DNA from: Bacteroidales bacterium
GTDB lineage: Bacteria > Bacteroidota > Bacteroidia > Bacteroidales > F082
DNA length: 64,000 nucleotides
Direction: 5' to 3'
Assembly (NCBI GenBank): GCA_029983675.1
Contig: JASBYY010000008.1
Coordinates: forward strand, 1 to 64,000
The notes under the pieces are model-generated. The model searched no databases and had not been told where the DNA came from. It saw nothing but the letters and a program-made list of their open reading frames with translations. This document shows, piece by piece, positions 53,452 to 63,225 of the stretch. Within the stretch, counting starts at the first letter, position 1, and the number at the start of each line of letters is the position of its first letter. A program made the translations under genes and the position numbers.

Positions 53452-53841
53452 ATGCCGACTATTCAACAGTTAGTGCGCAAAGGGCGCCAGAATTTGATCT
53501 ATCAGAGTAAGTCGCCTGCTTTGGATGCATGTCCTCAGCGTCGTGGCGTTTGTGTGCGTGTGTACACAACCACTCCTAAGAAGCCTAATTCGGCCATGAG
53601 AAAGGTTGCTAGGGTGAGATTGACGAACCAGAAGGAAGTCAACGCATACATCCCGGGCGAAGGTCACAACTTGCAGGAACACTCTATCGTCATGATTAGA
53701 GGAGGCCGTGTGAAGGATCTTCCGGGTGTCCGTTATCACATTGTCCGCGGTGCATTGGATACCAGCGGTGTCGATGGCAGAAGACAGCGTCGTTCGAAAT
53801 ACGGTGCGAAACGACCGAAACAGGCTGCTGTAAAGAAATAA
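53452..53841 (+). CDS. rpsL: Ribosomal protein S12
   Basis: 129 residues, decoding-centre protein of the small subunit. Starts MPTIQQLVRKGR; TTPKKPNSAMRK and RVKDLPGVRYHIVRG keep the lysines whose change gives streptomycin resistance elsewhere, so the wild-type form is seen. First gene of the cluster. Confidence 0.98.
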   Translation: MPTIQQLVRKGRQNLIYQSKSPALDACPQRRGVCVRVYTTTPKKPNSAMRKVARVRLTNQKEVNAYIPGEGHNLQEHSIVMIRGGRVKDLPGVRYHIVRGALDTSGVDGRRQRRSKYGAKRPKQAAVKK

Positions 53842-53871
53842 TAGTCAATTCGTTAATAAAGACTTTACGAG

Positions 53872-54339
53872 ATGAGAAAAGCTAAACCAAAGAAGAGAAT
53901 CATCCTTCCCGATCCGAAGTACAACGATGTGCTGGTCACGAAGTTTGTGAACAACATCATGCTCGAGGGCAAGAAGAATCTGGCTTATTCGATTTTTTAC
54001 CAGGCCATGGAAATCGTTGAAAACAAACTCAACGAGAATCCTGTAGAGGTTTGGAAAAAGGCTTTGACCAACGTCACGCCTCAGGTCGAAGTGCGTAGCC
54101 GTCGTATCGGTGGCGCCACTTTCCAGATTCCCTCTGAAATCCGTCCTTCACGCAAACAGTCGATAGGCATGAAAAACTTGATCGGTTATGCCCGCAAACG
54201 CCACGAGAAATCCATGGCCATGAAGCTCGCATCCGAAATCATGCAGGCCTATAAGGAAGAAGGTTCCGCTTTCAAGAGAAAAGAAGAAATCCACAGAATG
54301 GCAGATGCCAACAAGGCATTCTCGCACTTCAGATTCTAA
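53872..54339 (+). CDS. rpsG: Ribosomal protein S7
   Basis: 155 residues; head protein that starts 16S 3' domain assembly. LVTKFVNNIMLEGKKNLAYS and IPSEIRPSRKQSIGMKNLI are typical. Follows rpsL by 30 bases. Confidence 0.98.
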   Translation: MRKAKPKKRIILPDPKYNDVLVTKFVNNIMLEGKKNLAYSIFYQAMEIVENKLNENPVEVWKKALTNVTPQVEVRSRRIGGATFQIPSEIRPSRKQSIGMKNLIGYARKRHEKSMAMKLASEIMQAYKEEGSAFKRKEEIHRMADANKAFSHFRF

Positions 54340-54360
54340 TATAGAAAACAGCATTGTATT

Positions 54361-56478
54361 ATGGCTAACGAACAGGATAATATGAACAAACTGAGCCTTA
54401 CTCGTAATATCGGCATCATGGCACACATTGATGCGGGTAAGACGACTACGACTGAGCGTATCCTGTATTATTCTGGACGCAACCGCAAGCTGGGAGAGGT
54501 TCACGATGGCGCAGCCACCATGGACTGGATGGTACAGGAGCAGGAGCGTGGCATCACCATTACTTCTGCCGCTACAACGGTGTTCTGGCGTTTGAACGAC
54601 AACACCTATAAGATTAATATCATCGATACTCCTGGTCACGTTGACTTCACCGTCGAAGTGGAGCGCTCGCTGCGCATCCTCGACGGAGCCATCGCCATTT
54701 TCTGTGCCGTCGGCGGTGTTGAACCCCAATCCGAAACCGTTTGGCATCAGGCCAATAAGTATAAAGTGCCGCGCATCTGCTATGTCAATAAGATGGACCG
54801 CGTTGGTGCCGACTTTTTCAAGGTCGTTGATCAGATTAGCGACCGTCTCTACGCCAATCCTGTACCTTTACAGCTACCCATTGGCAGTGAAGACACTTTC
54901 TGCGGTGTGGTCGATTTGATCAAGAATAAGGCGTTTGCCCGGGAAGAGGCCGACAATGGCATGACCATCGTCGAAGTCGAAATCCCCGACGAGATGAAGG
55001 ATATGGTGGCGGAATACCGCGCAAAGCTTCTTGAAGGTGCGGCAGAAGATAATGAAGACCTGTTCAACAAGTTCATCGAAGACCCCGACAGCATCACCGA
55101 GGCCGAACTGATCGAGCAAATCCGCAAGGAGACGCTCGAGCTCAGGATTTGCCCCGTCATGTGCGGATCGTCCTTCAAGAACAAAGGTGTTCAGTCGCTT
55201 CTCGATGCAGTGGTCAACTACTTGCCGAATCCGCTCGACATCGACCATGTCGTCGGAATCAATCCTAAAACCGAAGAGGAGGAGGTCCGTCCTTCCGATC
55301 CTAACGCCCCTTTCTGTGCCTTGGCATTCAAGATCGCTACCGATCCTTTTGTGGGTCGTCTGGCATTCTTTCGTGTCTATTCGGGCACACTCAAGGCAGG
55401 GTCGTACGTGCTGAACGCCTCGACGGGAAAGAAAGAACGCATCTCGAAGATCCTTCAGATGCATGCCAACAAGCAGAATCCGCTTGAAGAGATTTCGGCT
55501 GGCGACATTGGCGCCGCTGTTGGCTTCAAACAGATTCGCACCGGCGATACGCTTACCGTTGAAAACAAGCCGTTGGTTTTGGAGAACATCAAGTTCCCCG
55601 ATCCGGTGGTGAATATCGCTATTGAGCCTAAGGCTACGGCTGACATCGACAAACTCGACCAGTCGCTGGCCAAACTTCTTGAAGAAGATCCAACGCTTTT
55701 CGTGCATACAGACGAAACCTCAGGTCAGATCATCTTGTCGGGAATGGGCGAACTTCACCTTGATATCATTATGGACCGCCTCAGAAGAGAGTTCGGCGTA
55801 GCCGTCAACTCAGGCCGTCCTCAGGTTGCCTACAAGGAAGCCTTTACTCAAACTATTCAGCACCGCGAAGTCTATAAGAAACAGACAGGCGGAAAAGGTA
55901 AGTTCGCAGATATTGAGTTCACCATGGGTCCGGCCGATGAAGGTTTCAGCGGTTTGCAGTTTGTCGATGCAGTGAAAGGCGGCGATATCCCGCGCGAGTT
56001 CATTCCATCGGTCGAAAAGGGATTCAAGAATGCCATGTTGAATGGCGTGCTGGCGGGTTTTCCAGTCGAGAGCCTGAAGGTGACACTCACCGACGGTTCG
56101 TTCCATCCGGTAGATAGCGATGCCTTGTCGTTTGAGACAGCTGCCCGTTTCGCCTTTAGAGAGGCAGGTAAGAAAGCCGGTGCCGTACTTCTTGAACCCA
56201 TCATGCACGTCGAGATACACTGTCCCGACGAGTATATTGGCGATGTTACGGGCGACTTGAACAAGAAACGCTCCATCCTTCGCGAAGTACGTGCCGAAAT
56301 CGGCTATCAGATTATCGTCGCTGATGTTCCGTTGGCGGAAATGTTCGGCTATATCACCACGTTGCGTACGCTTTCGTCAGGCCGTGCCAACTATAATATG
56401 GAATTCAGCCATTATACACCTGTACCCGAGGCACTTGCCGAAGTCGTGGTGAAGAAGGCAAAAGGTATGATAATATAA
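54361..56478 (+). CDS. fusA: Elongation factor G
   Basis: 705-residue translocation GTPase. G1 AHIDAGKTTT, switch II DTPGHVDF, G4 NKMD, and domain IV-V motifs (GSFHPVDSD, YTPVPEALAEVVVKKAKG) are present. No tuf follows, unlike in E. coli. Confidence 0.98.
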   Translation: MANEQDNMNKLSLTRNIGIMAHIDAGKTTTTERILYYSGRNRKLGEVHDGAATMDWMVQEQERGITITSAATTVFWRLNDNTYKINIIDTPGHVDFTVEVERSLRILDGAIAIFCAVGGVEPQSETVWHQANKYKVPRICYVNKMDRVGADFFKVVDQISDRLYANPVPLQLPIGSEDTFCGVVDLIKNKAFAREEADNGMTIVEVEIPDEMKDMVAEYRAKLLEGAAEDNEDLFNKFIEDPDSITEAELIEQIRKETLELRICPVMCGSSFKNKGVQSLLDAVVNYLPNPLDIDHVVGINPKTEEEEVRPSDPNAPFCALAFKIATDPFVGRLAFFRVYSGTLKAGSYVLNASTGKKERISKILQMHANKQNPLEEISAGDIGAAVGFKQIRTGDTLTVENKPLVLENIKFPDPVVNIAIEPKATADIDKLDQSLAKLLEEDPTLFVHTDETSGQIILSGMGELHLDIIMDRLRREFGVAVNSGRPQVAYKEAFTQTIQHREVYKKQTGGKGKFADIEFTMGPADEGFSGLQFVDAVKGGDIPREFIPSVEKGFKNAMLNGVLAGFPVESLKVTLTDGSFHPVDSDALSFETAARFAFREAGKKAGAVLLEPIMHVEIHCPDEYIGDVTGDLNKKRSILREVRAEIGYQIIVADVPLAEMFGYITTLRTLSSGRANYNMEFSHYTPVPEALAEVVVKKAKGMII

Positions 56479-56506
56479 AACAAAGAAACTAATAAATACA
56501 ATTATT

Positions 56507-56812
56507 GTGAGCCAGAGAATTAGAATCAAATTGAAGTCACACGACCATAACTTGGTTGACAAGTCGGCCGAAAAGATCGTGAAAACGATCAAGTTGACAG
56601 GTGCCGTCGTCAGCGGTCCTATTCCGCTTCCGACGAACAAGAAGATCTACACCGTTCTGCGTTCGACGTTCGTTCACAAGAAATCGAGAGAACAATTCGA
56701 GCTTTCGACCCACAAGCGCATGCTCGACATCTACAACTCGACTTCGCAGACCATCGACGCACTGATGAAACTGGAACTCCCCAGTGGTGTGGAAGTAGAA
56801 ATTAAATTGTAA
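56507..56812 (+). CDS. rpsJ: Ribosomal protein S10
   Basis: 101 residues beginning SQRIRIKLKSHDHNLVD. The start codon is GTG (56507), the only GTG start among the ribosomal genes seen here. First gene of the classical S10 group, joined to fusA by a 28-base gap. Confidence 0.97.
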   Translation: MSQRIRIKLKSHDHNLVDKSAEKIVKTIKLTGAVVSGPIPLPTNKKIYTVLRSTFVHKKSREQFELSTHKRMLDIYNSTSQTIDALMKLELPSGVEVEIKL

Positions 56813-56847
56813 AACTATCTAGTACAAATTATTAAAGCTAAAGTAGC

Positions 56848-57477
56848 ATGTCAGGATTACTAGGAAAAAAGATTGGGATGACAAGCATCTATGACGAAGC
56901 TGGAAAAATGGTTCCGGTCACCGTCATCGAGGCCGGCCCTTGTGTGGTCACCCAAATCAGGACAAAGGAGAAGGACGGTTATGACGCTATCCAGTTGGGA
57001 TTTGAAGAGAAGAAGCTGAAGCACGCTTCGAAAGCCGAGCAAGGTCACTTTGCCAAGGCCAACACGACTCCCAAGAAGTTCGTGCGCGAGTTCTCGCGTT
57101 TCGAATCTGGCCGCAGAAAAGAACTAGGCGAGACCTTAACCGTCGATGTGTTCATGGAAGGCGAATTTATCGATGTCTCCGGCATCAGCAAAGGTAAAGG
57201 CTTCCAGGGCGTAGTGAAACGTCATCATTTTGCTGGCGTTGGACAACAGACTCACGGTCAACACAACCGTTTGAGAAAGCCGGGTGCTATCGGCGCCTGC
57301 GCTTATCCCGCAAGAGTGTTCAAAGGCTTGCGCATGGCAGGCCAGATGGGCAATAAGAAAGTGAAAGTGATCAATCTTCAGATCATGAAGATTGTGTCGG
57401 AGAAAAACTTGTTAGTGGTGAAAGGCGCTGTTCCTGGCCACAATAACGGATACTTAATGTTAGAAAGATGGAGCTAA
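56848..57477 (+). CDS. rplC: Ribosomal protein L3
   Basis: 209 residues; GKKIGMTSIYDEAGKMVPVT, and the extended loop RHHFAGVGQQTHGQHNRLRK that reaches the peptidyl transferase centre. Overlaps rplD by 10 bases. Confidence 0.98.
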   Translation: MSGLLGKKIGMTSIYDEAGKMVPVTVIEAGPCVVTQIRTKEKDGYDAIQLGFEEKKLKHASKAEQGHFAKANTTPKKFVREFSRFESGRRKELGETLTVDVFMEGEFIDVSGISKGKGFQGVVKRHHFAGVGQQTHGQHNRLRKPGAIGACAYPARVFKGLRMAGQMGNKKVKVINLQIMKIVSEKNLLVVKGAVPGHNNGYLMLERWS

Positions 57478-58103
57478 ACGTTTATAAGATTAATGGCGAA
57501 GATACCGGCCGCAAGGTTCAGTTGAACGACAGCATTTATGCTATCGAACCCAACGAGCATGTCATGTATCTGGCAGTGAGACAATATCTTGCCGACCAAC
57601 GCCAAGGTACCCACAAGTCAAAGGAACGCAGTGAAATGTCTGGCAGCACCCGCAAGCTCTTCCGTCAGAAGGGAACCGGCGGTGCCCGTCGCGGCGACAT
57701 CAACTCGCCACTGCTCAGAGGCGGTGCCCGTGTTTTCGGACCCAAACCTCGCGACTATCGTTTCAAACTCAACAAGAAAGTGAAGGAACTGGCCCGCAGA
57801 TCAGCTTTATCGGCCAAAGTGATGGACCACGAGCTTATCGTTGTCGAAGACTTCACGTTCGATACTATCAAGACCAAGCAGATGGTGGAAGTCTTGAACA
57901 ACTTCAAGGTCAATGGAAGCAGAAACACTTTCGTGTTTGCCGAACCCGACAGAAACGTCGTCCTCTCGGCTCGCAACATCCAGCGCACCAAGGTTGTTTT
58001 GGCCCGTAATCTGAATACTTATGATATTCTGAACACCAAGAAGATCTTCGTTTGCGAGAGCGCGCTCAAACCTATCGATGAGATTCTCGGAAGAGTAATT
58101 TAA
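57468..58103 (+). CDS. rplD: Ribosomal protein L4
   Basis: 211 residues; the exit-tunnel loop KLFRQKGTGGARRGDINSPL is present. In E. coli L4 also regulates the S10 operon; whether it does so here cannot be told. Confidence 0.98.
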   Translation: MELNVYKINGEDTGRKVQLNDSIYAIEPNEHVMYLAVRQYLADQRQGTHKSKERSEMSGSTRKLFRQKGTGGARRGDINSPLLRGGARVFGPKPRDYRFKLNKKVKELARRSALSAKVMDHELIVVEDFTFDTIKTKQMVEVLNNFKVNGSRNTFVFAEPDRNVVLSARNIQRTKVVLARNLNTYDILNTKKIFVCESALKPIDEILGRVI

Positions 58104-58122
58104 CCCTAAAAAGACACGAAAG

Positions 58123-58413
58123 ATGATTATCATAAAGAAACCGGTTATCACGGAAAAGATGACAGCGATTAGCGAGAAGCTGAATCGTTATGCTTTTGTG
58201 GTTGACAATCGTGCCAATAAGTACCAGATCAAGCAAGCTATCGAAGAGCTTTACGGTGTGAAGGTCACTGACGTCAACACAATGAATTATACAGGCAAGT
58301 CGAGGACACGCTACACGAAGACGGGCATTACCAGAGGTAAGAAATCCGATTTCAAAAAGGCTATCGTGACTTTGGCTGAAGGTGAAACAATCGACTTTTA
58401 TAGCAATATCTGA
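58123..58413 (+). CDS. rplW: Ribosomal protein L23
   Basis: 96 residues; KKPVITEKMTAISEKLNRYAF is the usual start. Tunnel-exit protein and docking site for trigger factor and SRP. Stops 2 bases before rplB. Confidence 0.97.
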   Translation: MIIIKKPVITEKMTAISEKLNRYAFVVDNRANKYQIKQAIEELYGVKVTDVNTMNYTGKSRTRYTKTGITRGKKSDFKKAIVTLAEGETIDFYSNI

Positions 58414-58415
58414 AA

Positions 58416-59240
58416 ATGGCATTAAAGAAATATAAACCAACGACCCCGGGTCAACGCTTCAAGGTTCTTAGTGCGTTTGACGAAATCACGACCAGCAAGC
58501 CTGAAAAGTCATTGCTTGCACCTAAGAAAAGTACGGGAGGTCGTAACTCCAGTGTCAGAATGACGGTGCGTCACATCGGTGGTGGCCACAAACAGAAATA
58601 CAGAATCATTGACTTCAAGCGCGATAAGGACGGTATTCCGGGTGTCGTGAAGACCATTGAATATGATCCGAACCGCACGGCTCGCATAGCCCTTGTGTTC
58701 TACAAGGACGGCGAAAAACGCTACATCATCGCCCCTGCCGGCCTCAAGGTGGGTCAGGAAATCATCTCTGGCAAAGGCATTCAGCCGAATGTTGGAAACG
58801 CCATGTTTTTGAGTGAAGTGCCTTTCGGCACGATCATTCACAACATCGAGCTTCGTCCCGGTCAAGGTGCCAAGATGGCAAGAAGCGCTGGTTCGTATGC
58901 ACAGCTCATGTCGCGTGACGACAAGTATGCCATCCTGAAGATGCCTTCGGGAGAAACCCGCATGATTTTACAAGCATGTAAGGCCACTATCGGTTCGGTA
59001 TCGAATGGCGAACACAACCTCGAGAAGTCGGGCAAAGCCGGACGTAGCCGCTGGTTGGGTCGTCGTCCCCGTGTCCGTGGCGTAGCCATGAACCCCGTTG
59101 ATCACCCGATGGGTGGTGGTGAAGGCCGTGCCTCCGGTGGCCAGCCGCGTTCCCGCAAGGGTCTGCCGGCCAAGGGCTACAAGACTCGTTCGCCGAAGGC
59201 TGCTTCAAGCAAGTACATTATCGAAAGAAGAAAGAAGTAA
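58416..59240 (+). CDS. rplB: Ribosomal protein L2
   Basis: 274 residues; RNSSVRMTVRHIGGGHKQKY, and the C-terminal GVAMNPVDHPMGGGEGRASG containing the conserved His near the peptidyl transferase centre. Confidence 0.98.
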   Translation: MALKKYKPTTPGQRFKVLSAFDEITTSKPEKSLLAPKKSTGGRNSSVRMTVRHIGGGHKQKYRIIDFKRDKDGIPGVVKTIEYDPNRTARIALVFYKDGEKRYIIAPAGLKVGQEIISGKGIQPNVGNAMFLSEVPFGTIIHNIELRPGQGAKMARSAGSYAQLMSRDDKYAILKMPSGETRMILQACKATIGSVSNGEHNLEKSGKAGRSRWLGRRPRVRGVAMNPVDHPMGGGEGRASGGQPRSRKGLPAKGYKTRSPKAASSKYIIERRKK

Positions 59241-59258
59241 TTTAATCAGGAAAATATT

Positions 59259-59537
59259 ATGAGTCGTTCATTAAAAAAAGGTCCATACATCCATTATAAA
59301 CTCCTCCAAAGAGTGATGGAAAATGTTGAAAGCGGCAAGAAAACCGTCATCAAGACATGGTCGAGGGCATCTATGATTTCTCCTGATTTCGTGGGTCAAA
59401 CCATTGCCGTCCACAACGGAAACAAGTTCATTCCTGTTTACGTCACGGAAAACATGGTGGGGCACAAATTAGGCGAATTCGCACCGACGCGTATCTTCAG
59501 AGGTCATGCCGGTAACAAAGATAAAGGTAACAAGTAA
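59259..59537 (+). CDS. rpsS: Ribosomal protein S19
   Basis: 92 residues; SRSLKKGPYIHYKLLQRV, then TWSRASMISPDFVGQTIAV and GHKLGEFAPTRIFRGH, all family-typical. Confidence 0.98.
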   Translation: MSRSLKKGPYIHYKLLQRVMENVESGKKTVIKTWSRASMISPDFVGQTIAVHNGNKFIPVYVTENMVGHKLGEFAPTRIFRGHAGNKDKGNK

Positions 59538-59549
59538 AAACAGGTAACA

Positions 59550-59975
59550 ATGGGAGCTAGAAAACACAATAGGGCGGAAGCCATTAAAGAAGCCCGCAAG
59601 TCTGTTGCCATAGCGCATCTGAACAACGTTCCGACGTCACCCTACAAGATGCGTTTGGTAGCTGATATGATCAGAGGTATGAAGATCGAGCTTGCACTGC
59701 ATGCCTTGCAATACTCTTCCAAGGAAGCTTCGAACAAGCTGTACAAGCTGTTGCGTTCGGCCATAGCCAACTGGGAAGCGAAGAACGAAGGTAAACGTGT
59801 TGAAGACAGCAATCTGTACGTGAAGGAGATATGGGTTGACGAAGGCAGGACGCTGAAACGCATCCACACCGCACCCCACGGCCGTGCCATGCACATCCGC
59901 AAACGTTCGAATCACGTTACCATCATTGTAGATAGCAGAATTGCTAGCGTAGAAACAGAGTTGGAGAATAAATAA
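59550..59975 (+). CDS. rplV: Ribosomal protein L22
   Basis: 141 residues, longer than the about 110 of E. coli because of N- and C-terminal extensions. The tunnel beta-hairpin is in GRTLKRIHTAPHGRAMHIRK. Confidence 0.97.
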   Translation: MGARKHNRAEAIKEARKSVAIAHLNNVPTSPYKMRLVADMIRGMKIELALHALQYSSKEASNKLYKLLRSAIANWEAKNEGKRVEDSNLYVKEIWVDEGRTLKRIHTAPHGRAMHIRKRSNHVTIIVDSRIASVETELENK

Positions 59976-59984
59976 GTTAGAATA

Positions 59985-60713
59985 ATGGGACAAAAAACGA
60001 ATCCAATTGGTCTTAGATTGGGAATCATCAAAGGTTGGGACTCCAACTGGTTTGGTGGAAAAGACTTCTCGGCAAAGCTCGTTGAAGACGACAACATTCG
60101 CAAGTATCTGAACGCACGTCTCGGAAAAGCCAGCGTTTCAAAGATTACGATAGAACGTTCGCTGAAGTTCGTCACGGTCACCATCTTCACTGCTCGTCCG
60201 GGCATGATCATCGGAAAAGGCGGTCAGGAGGTTGACAAGCTGAAGGAAGAGCTGAAGAAGCTCACCGGCAAGGAAGTCCAGATCAACATTAATGAAATCA
60301 AAAGACCCGAACTCGACGCTTACATTGTTGCGAGTACGATAGCAAAACAAATCGAAGGACGTGTTTCTTTCCGTCGCGCCATCAAGACTGCCGTGGCAGG
60401 TACGATGCGTATCGGCGCCGAAGGAATCAAGATCCTGATATCTGGTCGTGTCGGCGGTGCCGAAATCGCCCGTTCCGAATCCTACAAGGAAGGCCGCGTT
60501 CCGTTGCACACATTGCGTGCCGACATCGATTATTCCTTAGTTGAAGCTCACACATCCTACGGCCGTCTCGGCATCAAGGTGTGGATTTGCAAAGGTGAGA
60601 TTTTCGGAAAGCCCGAACTCGTACCTAGCAGCGTGAGCAGCGCGGCCAACAAACGGCAGCAGGCTCCTCGCTCTGGAGGTCAGCGTCGTGGCGGTTATGG
60701 AAAACGTAAATGA
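59985..60713 (+). CDS. rpsC: Ribosomal protein S3
   Basis: 242 residues with the KH domain loop MIIGKGGQEVDKLKEEL and the C-terminal domain (LHTLRADIDYSLVEAHTSYG, GIKVWICKGE). A basic Arg/Gly-rich tail ends the protein. Confidence 0.98.
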   Translation: MGQKTNPIGLRLGIIKGWDSNWFGGKDFSAKLVEDDNIRKYLNARLGKASVSKITIERSLKFVTVTIFTARPGMIIGKGGQEVDKLKEELKKLTGKEVQININEIKRPELDAYIVASTIAKQIEGRVSFRRAIKTAVAGTMRIGAEGIKILISGRVGGAEIARSESYKEGRVPLHTLRADIDYSLVEAHTSYGRLGIKVWICKGEIFGKPELVPSSVSSAANKRQQAPRSGGQRRGGYGKRK

Positions 60714-60740
60714 TTTTGTAAACTTAAAAGTTAAGTAACA

Positions 60741-61160
60741 ATGTTACAACCGAAAAGAACAAAGTACAGAAGGCCACAGAAAGGCAAGATGAAGGGCAAC
60801 GCTTTCCGCGGACACCAGCTTGCCTTCGGATCATTTGGCATCAAGACACTGGAAGAGGCTCTGATTACGGCGCGCCAAATCGAGGCTGCCCGTCAAGCCG
60901 TGACACGTTATATGAAACGTGAAGGACAGATATGGATCCGTATCTTCCCCGACAAACCCATCACCAAGAAACCTCTTGATGTTCGTATGGGTAAGGGTAA
61001 GGGCGATCCGGAATACTTTGTCGCTCGCGTCCATCCCGGACACATGCTGTTCGAAGCAGAAGGTGTTCCGTTGGAGGTGGCAAAGGAAGCCATGCGCTTA
61101 GCCGCACAGAAACTTCCCGTGACGACAAAATTTGTTGTTAGAAGAGATTACGTCGAATAA
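60741..61160 (+). CDS. rplP: Ribosomal protein L16
   Basis: 139 residues; MLQPKRTKYRRPQKGKMKG, FGIKTLEEALITARQIEAAR, RMGKGKGDPEYFVARVHPG. Confidence 0.98.
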   Translation: MLQPKRTKYRRPQKGKMKGNAFRGHQLAFGSFGIKTLEEALITARQIEAARQAVTRYMKREGQIWIRIFPDKPITKKPLDVRMGKGKGDPEYFVARVHPGHMLFEAEGVPLEVAKEAMRLAAQKLPVTTKFVVRRDYVE

Positions 61161-61177
61161 TTAAGTCAAAGAGTACT

Positions 61178-61381
61178 ATGAAGAAAGATTCATTAAGAGA
61201 GTTAAGCATTGCCGATCTGAACGACCGTTTGGACCAAGCCCGCACACAACTGGTGAAAATGAAAATGAACCACGCCGTGTCGCCGCTCGACAATCCGAAC
61301 CTGATCCGCGCCACTCGCAAGGACATAGCACGCATTCTGACTGAATTAAGAAGACGTGAGATTGAAGCAGGTAATAATTAA
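61178..61381 (+). CDS. rpmC: Ribosomal protein L29
   Basis: 67 residues, two-helix protein; LRELSIADLNDRLDQARTQL and NPNLIRATRKDIARILTEL. Confidence 0.96.
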   Translation: MKKDSLRELSIADLNDRLDQARTQLVKMKMNHAVSPLDNPNLIRATRKDIARILTELRRREIEAGNN

Positions 61382-61401
61382 TTAAACGACGAACTGATAT
61401 T

Positions 61402-61662
61402 ATGGAAGAAACAAGAAATCTCAGAAAAGAAAGAATCGGCGTGGTGGTCAGCAACAAAATGGACAAATCCATAGTCGTGGAAATCGAACGTCGTAGGAAG
61501 CATCCCATTTACGGGAAGTTCATCAAAAAGACTAACCGTTTTATGGCTCATGACGAAAACAACGAATGCAATATCGGCGACACCGTGCGCATTATGGAAA
61601 CCCGTCCGCTGAGCAAAAGCAAACGTTGGAGATTAGTAGAAATTATCGAAAGGGCTAAGTAA
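61402..61662 (+). CDS. rpsQ: Ribosomal protein S17
   Basis: 86 residues; RIGVVVSNKMDKSIVVEIER, HPIYGKFIKKTNRFMAHDE and the ETRPLSKSKRWRLVEI end. Confidence 0.97.
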   Translation: MEETRNLRKERIGVVVSNKMDKSIVVEIERRRKHPIYGKFIKKTNRFMAHDENNECNIGDTVRIMETRPLSKSKRWRLVEIIERAK

Positions 61663-61664
61663 TT

Positions 61665-62033
61665 ATGATACAACAGGAAACCAGACTTGCAGTAGCTGAC
61701 AATAGCGGTGCAAAAGAAGTGCTCTGCATTAGAGTGTTAGGCGGTACTAAAAGACATTACGCCCACACCGGCGACATCATCGTCGTCACCGTGAAAAGCG
61801 CAATCCCGGGCGGTAACATCAAGAAAGGTACCGTTTCGAAGGCAGTCGTAGTCCGTACCAAGAAGGAAACCCGTCGCGCCGACGGTTCCTACATCCGTTT
61901 CGACGACAATGCCTGTGTGCTGCTCAGCAGTTCCGGCGAACTTGTCGGAACCCGTATCTTTGGACCCGTTGCCAGAGAGTTGCGTGAGAAACAGTTTATG
62001 AAAATAGTTTCACTTGCTCCAGAAGTGTTGTAA
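61665..62033 (+). CDS. rplN: Ribosomal protein L14
   Basis: 122 residues; MIQQETRLAVADNSGAKEVL and the GTRIFGPVARELREKQFMKI end. Starts 2 bases after rpsQ. Confidence 0.98.
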   Translation: MIQQETRLAVADNSGAKEVLCIRVLGGTKRHYAHTGDIIVVTVKSAIPGGNIKKGTVSKAVVVRTKKETRRADGSYIRFDDNACVLLSSSGELVGTRIFGPVARELREKQFMKIVSLAPEVL

Positions 62034-62055
62034 TCACCTAAAAAAGATCATCATT

Positions 62056-62373
62056 ATGAGCAAATTACATGTAAAGAAAGGCGATACCGTGCTGGTACTT
62101 TCAGGCAATGACAAAGGCAAACAGGGCAAAGTGATGAGCGTTGACGTTGAAAAACAACGCGCCATCGTGGAAGGTGTCAGAATCATTTCCAAACACACAC
62201 GTCCTAACACCGAGCATCCTCAAGGTGGCATCATCAAGCAGGAAGCTCCTATCCATATCTCGAATCTTATGGTTGTCGATAAAAGCGGCAAACCCACAAG
62301 AATCGGTCGTAAGAGAGATGAGAACGGCAAATTGGTCCGTTATTCGAAGAAAACCGGAGAAATCATAAAGTAA
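62056..62373 (+). CDS. rplX: Ribosomal protein L24
   Basis: 105 residues from ATG 62056 (MSKLHVKKGDTVLVLSGNDK), the family's KOW motif start. An upstream start at 62014 would overlap rplN and add a non-conserved stretch, so it is not used. Confidence 0.97.
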   Translation: MSKLHVKKGDTVLVLSGNDKGKQGKVMSVDVEKQRAIVEGVRIISKHTRPNTEHPQGGIIKQEAPIHISNLMVVDKSGKPTRIGRKRDENGKLVRYSKKTGEIIK

Positions 62374-62374
62374 A

Positions 62375-62932
62375 ATGAACTATCAACCTAGACTTAGAAG
62401 TCAATACAAGAGTGAAATCGTGCCTGCATTGATGGAAGAATTCCAGTACAAGACTGTGATGCAGGTTCCACGGCTTTTGAAAATTTCACTCAATCAGGGT
62501 ATCGGTGCAGCATTGGCCGACAAGAAACTGATTGATTATGGTGTAGAGGAAATGTCAACTATCACCGGTCAGAAAGCCGTTCCAACTATTTCTAAACGCG
62601 ACGTGTCCAACTTTAAGCTGCGTCGTGGCAACCCGATCGGAGTCCGTGTGACTTTGCGCGGTGACAAGATGTACGAGTTTCTCGACCGATTGGTCTCTGT
62701 CGCCCTGCCGCGCGTACGCGACTTCAGGGGTATCAGTGACAAAGGTTTCGATGGCCGCGGCAACTACAGCTTCGGAATCACCGAGCAGATCATCTTTCCG
62801 GAAATTGACATCGAAAAAGTCAATCACATCAACGGAATGAACATCACATTCGTCACGTCAGCCAATTCTGATCAAGAGGCTTTGGCTTTGTTGAAACATT
62901 TCGGTCTTCCTTTTAAAAATCAAAAAAAGTAA
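62375..62932 (+). CDS. rplE: Ribosomal protein L5
   Basis: 185 residues; 5S rRNA-binding. KISLNQGIGAALADKKLID, RVTLRGDKMYEFLDRLVSVA and SFGITEQIIFPEIDIEKVN. Confidence 0.98.
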   Translation: MNYQPRLRSQYKSEIVPALMEEFQYKTVMQVPRLLKISLNQGIGAALADKKLIDYGVEEMSTITGQKAVPTISKRDVSNFKLRRGNPIGVRVTLRGDKMYEFLDRLVSVALPRVRDFRGISDKGFDGRGNYSFGITEQIIFPEIDIEKVNHINGMNITFVTSANSDQEALALLKHFGLPFKNQKK

Positions 62933-62935
62933 ACC

Positions 62936-63205
62936 ATGGCAAAAGAGTCAATGAAAGCGCGTGAGCGCAAAAGAGCAAAAATGGTTGCCAAGTACGCCGA
63001 AAAACGTGCTGCCCTCAAAGAGGCTGGCAACTACGAAGCATTGCAGAAACTGCCGAGAAACGGATCAGCAGTACGCCTTCACAATCGCTGTCAGATCACT
63101 GGCCGCCCGAAAGGTTACATGAGACAGTTTGGCATTTCACGTATCAACTTCCGCGAAATGGCGCTGAAAGGTTTGATACCCGGTGTAAAGAAAGCTAGTT
63201 GGTAA
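62936..63205 (+). CDS. rpsN: Ribosomal protein S14
   Basis: 89 residues, the long zinc-free (C-) type: RNGSAVRLHNRCQITGRPKG with a single Cys, rather than the four-Cys short type. Confidence 0.97.
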   Translation: MAKESMKARERKRAKMVAKYAEKRAALKEAGNYEALQKLPRNGSAVRLHNRCQITGRPKGYMRQFGISRINFREMALKGLIPGVKKASW

Positions 63206-63225
63206 ACATTTAGAACGATAATAAG